This document shows positions 15,129-21,188 of a stretch of DNA of 21,188 bases, in pieces. Numbering within the stretch: the first letter of the stretch is position 1; every line of letters begins with the position of its first letter. Position numbers and translations under genes: made by a program. The stretch lies in NCBI GenBank assembly GCA_002508495.1, contig DANA01000095.1, positions 2,092 through 23,279 on the forward strand, given 5' to 3'. The DNA is from Methanoregula sp. UBA276. Its GTDB lineage: Archaea > Halobacteriota > Methanomicrobia > Methanomicrobiales > Methanospirillaceae. A model generated the notes under the pieces. That model saw nothing but the letters and a program-made list of their open reading frames with translations. It did no database searches and was not told where the DNA came from.

Positions 15129-16145
15129 ATGATATCTTTTTCGGAAAATATTTTGTTCCGTTTGCGCATTCTCGTCCTCCTGCTGGTTCTTGCGGGCTCC
15201 GTCCTGCTGCCGGTCTCGGCAGAAGAACCCAAATCCGCCATCACGATCGTTGCATCGGGTGACCAGTCCTACTACCTGGGAGAAGAAATACTTCTCACCG
15301 GAACCAATGAGGCGTCCGGCACAACCTACCTCTTCTTTGTCGGGCCCAACCTTCCAAAAAACGGGGCGTATCTCCTCTCGCCCACCCGGCCGGCAGTCAG
15401 CGGCGTCCCGGAATCGTTTGTTGGAGTCCCGACAAATACGGATACCACGTGGGAATATGCGTTTCCTACCCATGACCTCGGGGTCAGCCCCGGGACGTAT
15501 ACCATCTATGCCGTGAGCCAGCCCCATGCAAAAGACCAGCTGAGCGGGGGCTCGTACAACACGGTCAGTATCATCCTGAAACGACCGTTCATCACCGCTG
15601 AACTCTCACCGTCCCCTATTATCCGGGGGCAACCCTTCACGGTCACCGGGTTTGCAGAAGGCAACCCGGATTCCGTCCAGCTCTGGATCGCCGGGTATGA
15701 CTCCTCGATACTCCTGCGAACAACGGTGCATCCTGATGCAGCATACCGGTTCGATCTCGATCCTTCCACGTTCGATTACACCGGTACCGGACCCTATTAC
15801 CTCATCGTGCAGCACCCGATGCAGAACAACCAGTTCGACATCATGGCCAGCGGGGAATTTGTGCAGAACCTCCAGCGCGATGTAAGTCTTGTTGGCAGCG
15901 GGACCAATGTCTTCAAAATCTTTGGCGAAGGCCGGCTTCGGGGAAGCGATACCGCACATGCCCTCATGGATGCCATCAATGAACCCGATATCGATGACAC
16001 CTATGCCCTGATCACGGCTGAGGTCACGGACAGCGGTTCCGCACCCCCAACAACGCGGCCCACCCAGGCCCCGCTCGGTTTTGCCCCGCTTGGCGCACTC
16101 GTCCTGATCCTGGGAATCGCGGTGTGGAGAAGGTGCCGGGTATAA
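15129..16145 (+). CDS. Exported cell-surface protein with C-terminal anchor
   Basis: A 338-residue protein with a signal peptide (about residues 8-32, ending VSA-EE), two Ig-like beta-rich regions (about 38-155 and 156-260), a less structured domain with helical content (about 260-300), a Pro/Thr-rich stalk SAPPTTRPTQAP and a C-terminal membrane helix (LGFAPLGALVLILGIAVW) ending in WRRCRV. This is the usual layout of Methanomicrobiales surface proteins held by a C-terminal helix. The DQSYYLGEEILLTGTN segment (36-51) looks like a strand pair of an Ig-like domain. I do not assign a named family. It stands alone, with its own promoter. Confidence 0.75.
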   Translation: MISFSENILFRLRILVLLLVLAGSVLLPVSAEEPKSAITIVASGDQSYYLGEEILLTGTNEASGTTYLFFVGPNLPKNGAYLLSPTRPAVSGVPESFVGVPTNTDTTWEYAFPTHDLGVSPGTYTIYAVSQPHAKDQLSGGSYNTVSIILKRPFITAELSPSPIIRGQPFTVTGFAEGNPDSVQLWIAGYDSSILLRTTVHPDAAYRFDLDPSTFDYTGTGPYYLIVQHPMQNNQFDIMASGEFVQNLQRDVSLVGSGTNVFKIFGEGRLRGSDTAHALMDAINEPDIDDTYALITAEVTDSGSAPPTTRPTQAPLGFAPLGALVLILGIAVWRRCRV

Positions 16146-16380
16146 TTATAACACGTTCTTTTTCTACAATGGTTGGTTCCGGCGACGCGCCTGGATTTGC
16201 GAGCATTCCCACCCCCTTCGGGGGTCGCTCGCCCGTCTGTCGAGGGCTCGCTGGGCAGATTACCTTCAGGCGAATTGGTACGGGAATGAGTAGCGCAAAA
16301 CCCGACGAGGCGTTTTGCGCGTGGGGCATCGCAATCATAGGAAAAACCACGATGATTTGACATCTTTTGAATCAGATTAA
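16146..16380. other. Stem-loop-rich spacer, possible element remnant
   Basis: No gene seen. Two perfect hairpins: ACCCCC-TTC-GGGGGT at 16211-16225, and GCGCAAAAC/GTTTTGCGC (16293-16301 and 16312-16320, 10-base loop). The second is followed by GCATCGCAAT, also found at 4367-4376 after another stem-loop. The GC-rich structured block ends abruptly at the AT-rich promoter of the next gene. It may be a small non-autonomous element or a structured RNA; no target-site duplication could be confirmed. Confidence 0.45.
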
Positions 16381-16433
16381 TTTATAAAATCTACAAATAC
16401 TACCGTAATTAAAAAAAAAGGGGAGATTTAGAA
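16381..16433 (+). promoter_or_regulatory. TATA box and strong ribosome site of the AT-rich gene
   Basis: TTTATAAAA (16381-16389) is a good archaeal TATA box with a start expected near 16412. A purine-rich GGGGAGAT (16420-16427) lies 6 bases before the ATG at 16434. Confidence 0.6.
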
Positions 16434-17087
16434 ATGTGTGATGATTGTAAAGAAATGCCAGAAGAATTAGCGAGATTATTACTTCCAATTTACCAGGAAC
16501 GGAGTAATCAGCTGGCAAATATTATTCATGCATCAAATGGTCTTATTGTGACAATTCTAATTGGGGTTTTAACGTTCGCAGGAACAATCACAAACATCAC
16601 TTCATATCACATCGCTTTCATCGTTTCGATTTGTGTACTTTCATTGATAATATGGCGAGTATATGTTCACTTTGTAGATAGTGATATCATTCATATGTAC
16701 GGGAAAATTCTTTGTTGTGAGTATCGATTATTGGTTCCATCTCGTGTATCGCTCTTATCAAGCCTTATTAAGCAGTTGCCAGCAGGCCAGACGAAAAGTG
16801 AGTTGGAGAATTTGGTGGCCTTACGAAAAACAAGAGAAGCTTACTCAAAAATGTTCGTCATCATTGATGGAAAAAACGTCGGGTCACGTGGACACGAAAA
16901 AATCGATGAAATTACAGGTGGTGCGATTCTATCGTTTATCGTATTCGGCTCCATTGTAGCATTCATTTCAATAAGTGATTGTATTAGCCAAATTTTTGCC
17001 TCTTTTATCTTTGGATTCCTCTGGGCATTTGTAATAATTCTAATTGCAATTTATCCGGACTTTAATAGAGCAAAAAATCCGGATTAA
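16434..17087 (+). CDS. AT-rich four-helix membrane protein, unknown
   Basis: A 217-residue protein with an N-terminal CDDC (2-5), a short amphipathic region, two membrane helices (about 35-53 and 58-77), a cytoplasmic or loop domain of about 80 residues (80-160, with FVIIDGKNVG at 141-150), and two more helices (about 162-181 and 188-207). Codons are AT-rich (many ATT, TTA, AAA), unlike all flanking genes, which points to recent transfer. The ribosome site and promoter are strong. The TM pair, soluble segment, TM pair layout loosely recalls membrane effectors such as SLATT-type proteins, but no motif supports that. Function unknown; it stands alone behind the structured spacer at 16146-16380. 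Confidence 0.8.
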   Translation: MCDDCKEMPEELARLLLPIYQERSNQLANIIHASNGLIVTILIGVLTFAGTITNITSYHIAFIVSICVLSLIIWRVYVHFVDSDIIHMYGKILCCEYRLLVPSRVSLLSSLIKQLPAGQTKSELENLVALRKTREAYSKMFVIIDGKNVGSRGHEKIDEITGGAILSFIVFGSIVAFISISDCISQIFASFIFGFLWAFVIILIAIYPDFNRAKNPD

Positions 17088-17142
17088 TCTTCCCTCCCCC
17101 CATCACCTCTATCTTCCTTCCCCGCCAACAGCATAACCACCA

Positions 17143-17769
17143 ATGCCCCGCCCGATTCCGCCGGAAAACCAGCCGACCATCACCGGGCCCCCGTTCTACC
17201 GCAGGGAATTCGAGGAATCGTACCGGTACATCATCGATGAATACGAGGTCGTGCCACGACCGGTTGCCATCTTCATGCCCTGCGCTGTCCGGAAACCCTA
17301 CAGCGCAAGCCCGAGCCACCAGCTGATCCGCTCCATCATCGACCAGGTATTAGCGAAAGAGGACTACCATATCGTCATCTTCGGCACCTGCGGCATCGTG
17401 CCCGCGGAACTCGAGGAGATGTACCCGTACGCCCACTACCAGTACATGCTCGGGAAATGCAAAGACCAAAAAACACTTAACGATTTTCTCGAAATCGAGA
17501 CCAGCCGCGTTGCCGGTTACCTGGAGAAGACAAAGGATACCTACCAGTACCGCATCGGGTACTGCATCGGGCTCTTCCGGCAGGCGCTGGTAAAGGGCTC
17601 AGAACAATCCGGCGTGCCCATCGATATGATCCTCCCCTCCCGCGATCTCATCAACAAGGTGATCGAGGAGGGCGACTGCATATTCGAGGAAGGGAGCCTC
17701 TCGATGGACGAATATCTCGGGGAGTTCTGCGACAGCCTGATCCAGTTCCGGAACACGCACCTGCGGTAA
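17143..17769 (+). CDS. Stand-alone DUF5591 / ArcS-core-like protein
   Basis: A 208-residue protein carrying MPCAVRKPYSASPSH (45-59), an exact match to PC-x3-KPY-x2-S-x2-H, the signature of archaeosine synthase ArcS (TgtA2), whose lysine (here K51) is the residue that modifies preQ0 in tRNA. The downstream FGTCGIVPAELEEMYP (80-95) and AHYQYM segments also follow the ArcS core (DUF5591). The TGT-like N-terminal and the C-terminal PUA domains of full ArcS are absent. It may be a split ArcS subunit that acts with a separate tRNA-binding partner, or a paralogue with another substrate. No ribosome site is visible before the ATG. It lies 101 bp upstream of the hexuloisomerase gene in the same direction. 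Confidence 0.7.
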   Translation: MPRPIPPENQPTITGPPFYRREFEESYRYIIDEYEVVPRPVAIFMPCAVRKPYSASPSHQLIRSIIDQVLAKEDYHIVIFGTCGIVPAELEEMYPYAHYQYMLGKCKDQKTLNDFLEIETSRVAGYLEKTKDTYQYRIGYCIGLFRQALVKGSEQSGVPIDMILPSRDLINKVIEEGDCIFEEGSLSMDEYLGEFCDSLIQFRNTHLR

Positions 17770-17870
17770 CGCAGCAGGGAGATAGTCTCCGTTGCCCCTC
17801 CTGCTTTTGGCAATGCAGGACCGATACGCTCATTGATGTGGGACGACAAGAGATCCGGCAAGGACCGTGT

Positions 17871-18488
17871 ATGATCGACAAAGCGCCCCACATCCCCGGA
17901 TTCATGCAGCAGATGGGCGAGTCCATAACCAAGACCGCATCCTCGCTCGACCACGCCCAGATCGCATCGTTCTTCTCTGCGATGCTTCTCGCAAAGCGGA
18001 TCTATGTCACCGGTGCCGGAAGGTCCGGACTGGTAGCGAAAGCGTTCGGGCTCCGGCTGATGCACCTGGGGTACGAATCCTATGTTGTCGGGGAGACGAT
18101 AACCCCGGCATTCCATGAAGGGGACACGATCGTCATCTTCTCGGGATCGGGAGAGACCCAGTCGATGGTCTCGATCTGCGGGACGGCAAAAGATCTCGGC
18201 GGAAAGGTCTGCGTCATCACGGCTATGCCGGACTCGCAGATCGGCAGACTGGCAGATCTTGTCGTGAACCTCGGCGACCCGACCGGCGTCTATTTCCATG
18301 ACAAGAACTCGTTCGAGGTACGGCAGCTGACCGGGAAATACCGGTCCATCACCTCGGCATTTGCCCCGTTTGGCACCATGTTCGAGACGCTTGCGCTGGT
18401 CTTCTCCGACGCGGTCATATCCGCCCTGATGGAGGAAAAAAAGGACGAGATCACGAAGATGCAGGGCCGGCTCAGCAACGTGGAATAA
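17871..18488 (+). CDS. hxlB: 6-phospho-3-hexuloisomerase, SIS domain
   Basis: A 205-residue SIS-domain sugar isomerase interconverting D-arabino-3-hexulose 6-phosphate and fructose 6-phosphate. SIS signatures are YVTGAGRSGLVAKAFGLRLMHLG (about 45-67) and the phosphate-binding SGSGETQS (91-98); the late FGTMFETLALVF contains E172, in the position of the proposed catalytic glutamate. In archaea this enzyme makes ribulose 5-phosphate in reverse with hexulose-phosphate synthase, and in Methanospirillum-type methanogens it belongs to the RuBisCO-linked reductive hexulose-phosphate pathway. No synthase is adjacent. The ATG at 17871 is preferred over a GTG at 17838: AAGGA lies just upstream and homologues start here. 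A T-rich tract follows at about 18530. Confidence 0.9.
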   Translation: MIDKAPHIPGFMQQMGESITKTASSLDHAQIASFFSAMLLAKRIYVTGAGRSGLVAKAFGLRLMHLGYESYVVGETITPAFHEGDTIVIFSGSGETQSMVSICGTAKDLGGKVCVITAMPDSQIGRLADLVVNLGDPTGVYFHDKNSFEVRQLTGKYRSITSAFAPFGTMFETLALVFSDAVISALMEEKKDEITKMQGRLSNVE

Positions 18489-18527
18489 CGATCCCTGTCA
18501 ACATGCCGTGGCCCCCCTGCTGAATCC

Positions 18528-18551
18528 TCCTTTAGTGTCTTTTGTTTTATT
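18528..18551 (+). terminator. T-rich terminator after the hexuloisomerase
   Basis: The sequence from 18528 holds several T-runs (CTCCTTTAGTGTCTTTTGTTTT), about 40 bases after the stop, without a clear stem. Confidence 0.4.
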
Positions 18552-18614
18552 CTGCACGTTTCCATCATTCTATCCGGATGGGTTGAACTCCTCGGTTAGA
18601 TGTTGCCGGAAGGG

Positions 18615-18622
18615 CTTTAAAG
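18615..18622 (+). promoter_or_regulatory. TATA box of the lipoprotein gene
   Basis: CTTTAAAG lies 28-35 bases before the ATG at 18650, so the transcript would be leaderless or nearly so, or would use a GTG at 18671. Confidence 0.4.
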
Positions 18623-18649
18623 AATCTCTCCTCAATCTATCAGAAAGAA

Positions 18650-19204
18650 ATGGACAGGGGATCCAGAAGAGTGAACTATCAGTACGTACTTCTTATCGGT
18701 ATTCTGGTTGCAGCAGTCTGTATCTCCGGCTGCACGGGTGACGACCCGGCTGCTCCAAAACCTGCAGCCGGCCCGGTCGAACCCGGGCAGGTCCTGTACC
18801 TGACCGGCCAGGTGACCGGTGAAGGCGTCCTCCACGGCACGATCGATACCATCACCTTAACGACCGGCCTTGTCACGGGCGAGCCGCCGCTCAACATGGA
18901 GGACGTCACCATCATCTATGCCGATGCGGTCCGGACCGAGACGCTCATTCCTGTCGAAGGGTTTCGTGGCGAACCCCCGCAGGGCACCTGGAGCGTTGTC
19001 GCGGTGAACGGCGAGCTGGGCAGCCCCAACAACCGGATGGAGTACGAGGAACAGTTTGTCCTCCGGCTCAACCCGTCATCTCCCCTCGTCCCCCGGCAGG
19101 TGATCACGATCATTATTACGCCCAAGGGAACAACCCCGCTCACGATCCGCCGGGTATCCCCGCCAACCATCCTGGAACAGAACAATATTCTTGCAAACCT
19201 TTGA
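18650..19204 (+). CDS. Lipoprotein with archaellin-like domain
   Basis: A 184-residue protein with a basic N-terminus, a hydrophobic segment (about 11-25) and a lipobox-like CISGC with C28 as the probable lipid anchor. After a Pro/Ala linker, the mature part resembles the outer beta-domain of archaellins: GEPPLNMEDVTIIYAD (the P-[IL]-[DN]-x-[SE] strand before I-x-Y-x-D), GTWSVVAVN, then EQFVLRLNPSS and ITIIITPKGTTPLTIRRVSP, which follow the E-x-x-x-[LV]-x-L ... P-x-x-G-x-P-L-T-I-x-R-x-x-P pattern at archaellin C-termini. The class III (pilin) signal is missing, so it would not polymerise as a filament. The assignment rests on pattern recognition and the role is unknown. An in-frame GTG at 18671 is an alternative start. 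Confidence 0.7.
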   Translation: MDRGSRRVNYQYVLLIGILVAAVCISGCTGDDPAAPKPAAGPVEPGQVLYLTGQVTGEGVLHGTIDTITLTTGLVTGEPPLNMEDVTIIYADAVRTETLIPVEGFRGEPPQGTWSVVAVNGELGSPNNRMEYEEQFVLRLNPSSPLVPRQVITIIITPKGTTPLTIRRVSPPTILEQNNILANL

Positions 19205-19205
19205 G

Positions 19206-19232
19206 CGCTTAAGAGCGGGACTCTCTTTTTTT
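19206..19232 (+). terminator. Terminator between convergent genes
   Basis: CGCT-TAAG-AGCG (19206-19217) starts one base after the lipoprotein stop and is followed by seven Ts (19226-19232). It separates the lipoprotein gene from the convergent minus-strand operon. Confidence 0.65.
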
Positions 19233-19236
19233 GTCA

Positions 19237-19590
19237 TCAGGCCATTTCAGCCCACATCCGCCCGACCGCAAATGCCGTGCGGTACTCGGCCTTTGAGAAG
19301 CCGGGATTTTTTTGTTCAAGCTGGGCAAGTGCCGCTGCGACAGCAGCTTCTTCGGAGCCGTACTCTCCTGACCGGAACGAGGATGCGACCTCTTCTGCGT
19401 CGAACGAGAGGCGACGGACCCGGACCAGCGCATCGCGGCAGGCTGACGGTGGTGCAGCCGGTACGGCGTCGCGGATCCGGTTGAGGAGGTCGGTGTCGTT
19501 TGGCGCAGGGCAGGACGGGGGCGACCGGCCCTGCCGGAAGACGAGGACGAAGGCGGCGGAGAGTGCTGCCGGGTCGGGAGGCAGCATCAT
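19237..19590 (-). CDS. Small hypothetical protein coupled to flavoprotein
   Basis: A 117-residue protein whose ATG overlaps the stop of the upstream flavoprotein gene (ATGA), so it is probably translated with it. The N-terminal half is Pro/Ala-rich; the C-terminal half is helical and more conserved-looking, with SFDAEEVASSFRSGEYGSEE and NPGFSKAEYRTAFAVGRMWAEMA. No cysteines suited to a cofactor and no membrane segment are seen; cysteines occur only at 27 and 52. I do not recognise the family. It may be a partner or accessory of the flavoprotein. A second in-frame ATG follows immediately. Confidence 0.7.
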   Translation of the reverse strand: MMLPPDPAALSAAFVLVFRQGRSPPSCPAPNDTDLLNRIRDAVPAAPPSACRDALVRVRRLSFDAEEVASSFRSGEYGSEEAAVAAALAQLEQKNPGFSKAEYRTAFAVGRMWAEMA

Positions 19591-21002
19591 TCCCGCCCGG
19601 CCCTGGTCTGATCGGCATGGCGCCTGAGGACCCGGCTGGTTTTGAGTGCCTCCTGCAAGGGCCGGACTATGTTCTGCTTCATATCCTTTCGCACCTGGGT
19701 ACGTACCTGCGGGATCGCGAGGAGGATCCCAAAAAGCGTGGTCTTGATCCGGCGGGAATAATCGTTCTGCGGGAAGTCATAGAGCCCGTGTGCCCGGTAA
19801 TAGGCGTGATCGGCCCGGAAGAACGGGCGCATCTCGCTCCAGATCGCGTCGCGGAATATCTTCATGCCGGCAATGACCGGAAACCCTGCGGGCGGGACAC
19901 AGCCGCTCTTTGCAAGGTGCAGGCAGCGCAGGGCAAGTGCATCGATCCGGCCGTCCGTGGCGAACGAGATCTCTTCTTCGTCGGTCACGGTGCCGGCCAA
20001 TGCTGCCCCCTGCAGCGCTATCTCCGCGTGCAACACCTCACGAAGCGTGGAACACCAGGAGTACGGTCCCTGGGCCAGGATCCCCACGGTCTTTCCCGTC
20101 ATGACCGGGACATGGCCGCGGTAGAAGCTGCGGTCGAAGACCTGCTTGAACTCCGCCGAGAAGTACCGGTCCTTCACGGTACCGGCAAGGATGATGATGT
20201 CGGCAGAAAGGACAGACGTTTCCCATTCCTCGCAGAACCCGTCGGTGTAGACACAGGTGTTGTCAAATGCGCAGGCGCAACACCCGAGACACCCGCCTTT
20301 CATCTTCAGGTCATCGAGGGGAACGATGGATGCCGACCGGCCAAAGAGCGAGGCTAGACGGCCGGTCATCCGCTCCAGGTTCGTGCCCGGGCCGGCATCG
20401 GTCAGGATCACGATTTTTTTGTCCCCGCAGTCAAGCGGCATCGGGATGCCGGCCGACTGGTACTCCCGGTTGACCGGCCGGAGGGGCGGATACGTCCGCT
20501 GGAGCTGGGGTTTTTTCTCGGCAAGCCAGAAGAATTCCTCCCCGAACCGTAGGAGCTGCTCCTGGCAATCCTCGCCCAGCAGGTCGTTCATGCCTGCCAT
20601 GAATGAACCGGCCCAGTGCATGCCGAGGTCTTCTGCTATGGCGTGAAGGTACTCGTTTGCGGTATGGTCGAAGAAATGGATGGAGGTGGTGATGGAGGCA
20701 GCGAATTTGTTGAAGAACGATGGGCGGGCATTATGGGAGAAGAGGAGTTCGATGAACCGCTTGAGCTGGGCGGGCACGAGCATGAAGTAGACCGGCGTTG
20801 CAAAGAGGATGGCATCCGCGGCGTCGATGGAGGCGATGACCTTTTTGTACTCCTCCTCGTTTGCCTCGATTGCGGCGATGCGCTGGCCGATGTTCTCGGT
20901 CGTGAATGTGTGGCCGGGGTTTGCGAGTTCGAGGAACCGGACGTACTGCATCGTCACGCTCTCCATTCCCTTGGGGCTGCCGTTCAGGACACAGATCTTC
21001 AT
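19587..21002 (-). CDS. Tandem-flavodoxin iron-sulfur flavoprotein
   Basis: A 471-residue protein made of two flavodoxin-like (NADPH-dependent FMN reductase type) domains. The first (1-165) starts with KICVLNGSPKG and has FATPVYFMLVPAQLKRFIEL, the Isf/FMN-reductase pattern. The second (about 195-390) starts with KIVILTDAGPGTN, then GGCLGCCACAFDNTC, giving C238-x2-C241-x2-C244-x5-C250 with an extra C242; this compact cysteine cluster in the Isf family binds a [4Fe-4S] cluster. It is followed by IIILAGTVKDRYFSAEFKQVFDRS. The C-terminal 80 residues are basic and helical. The first domain lacks the cysteine cluster, so the protein looks like a duplication in which one half lost or never had it. 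It probably carries out FMN-dependent electron transfer in the cytoplasm, with unknown partners. GGAGAT precedes the ATG. Confidence 0.88.
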   Translation of the reverse strand: MKICVLNGSPKGMESVTMQYVRFLELANPGHTFTTENIGQRIAAIEANEEEYKKVIASIDAADAILFATPVYFMLVPAQLKRFIELLFSHNARPSFFNKFAASITTSIHFFDHTANEYLHAIAEDLGMHWAGSFMAGMNDLLGEDCQEQLLRFGEEFFWLAEKKPQLQRTYPPLRPVNREYQSAGIPMPLDCGDKKIVILTDAGPGTNLERMTGRLASLFGRSASIVPLDDLKMKGGCLGCCACAFDNTCVYTDGFCEEWETSVLSADIIILAGTVKDRYFSAEFKQVFDRSFYRGHVPVMTGKTVGILAQGPYSWCSTLREVLHAEIALQGAALAGTVTDEEEISFATDGRIDALALRCLHLAKSGCVPPAGFPVIAGMKIFRDAIWSEMRPFFRADHAYYRAHGLYDFPQNDYSRRIKTTLFGILLAIPQVRTQVRKDMKQNIVRPLQEALKTSRVLRRHADQTRAGRE

Positions 21003-21188
21003 GGCGGGATCTCCTGCTTTCCGGTTTGGGGGGCGAGGGGGTTAAAGGTGACGGGGGAGAGAGAGGGAGTGGAGGTGCGGATACGTTGGAGCGACGCGAT
21101 CAATTACTGGCGGAAAGACACACGAGAGATTTGCACTCCATTTTATCGTGAGTTAGTTTGTTTCAGAAACTGTGGATAATCATCATGA

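Noticed and set aside
16146..16380. Insertion sequence
   Set aside because: Hairpins are present but no transposase, terminal inverted repeats or target duplication can be shown.
19500..20357. 285-residue plus-strand open frame
   Set aside because: Complement of the flavoprotein and its coupled gene; Arg/Gly/Pro-rich without a fold.
21160..21170. Palindrome GTTTC-A-GAAAC near the right edge
   Set aside because: Short and isolated at the window edge; insufficient to call an operator.
20616..21179. 187-residue plus-strand open frame at the right end
   Set aside because: Antisense to the N-terminal FMN domain, which is clear on the minus strand.

Overview
The window reads as chromosomal DNA of a methanogenic archaeon, most likely of the order Methanomicrobiales (Methanoregula/Methanospirillum type). 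The supporting signs are a form III RuBisCO, a 6-phospho-3-hexuloisomerase, a protein carrying the archaeosine-synthase (ArcS) motif, COG1361-like surface proteins, a DUF2178/HTH pair, archaeal TATA boxes about 25-30 bp upstream of inferred starts, and oligo-T terminators. The lineage is inferred from gene content, not from a marker gene. Most of the window is GC-rich with GC-rich third codon positions; one gene (16434-17087) is clearly AT-rich.

Layout. 1-452: no convincing gene. 453-2878: iron-uptake operon feoA-feoB-DtxR-family regulator, joined by ATGA overlaps and preceded by a TATA box and a near-perfect DtxR-type iron box. 2889-3187 (-): frame-broken C-terminal remnant of an unidentified gene. 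3230-4041: a doubtful ORF, then a GNAT acetyltransferase. 4561-5853 (-): form III RuBisCO, divergent from an alpha/beta hydrolase (5945-6754). 6841-7495: DUF2178 membrane protein overlapping a small XRE-type regulator. 7676-11755: secreted protein with 150-bp tandem repeats behind two tandem palindromes, followed by a membrane-anchored COG1361-like protein, a LolD/MacB-type ATPase and a MacB/FtsX permease. 12174-14936: pyruvate phosphate dikinase. 15129-16145: cell-surface protein with a probably leaderless transcript. 16146-17087: stem-loop-rich spacer and an AT-rich four-TM membrane protein, probably acquired. 17143-18488: stand-alone DUF5591/ArcS-like protein and 6-phospho-3-hexuloisomerase. 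18650-19204: lipoprotein with an archaellin-like domain. 19237-21002 (-): tandem-flavodoxin iron-sulfur flavoprotein translationally coupled to a small unknown protein. 21003-21188: upstream region of that gene, no other feature seen.

How the genes fit together. The Feo operon appears self-regulated: its third gene encodes a plausible repressor for the box at its own promoter. RuBisCO, hexuloisomerase and PPDK act in connected central carbon reactions (pentose bisphosphate carboxylation, hexulose-phosphate isomerisation, pyruvate to PEP), though they are separate transcription units here. The 7.6-11.8 kb block is the best candidate for an undescribed system: a secreted repeat protein under a tandem-palindrome promoter next to a tripartite-like ABC module, in which a COG1361-like protein may replace the bacterial MacA-type adaptor.
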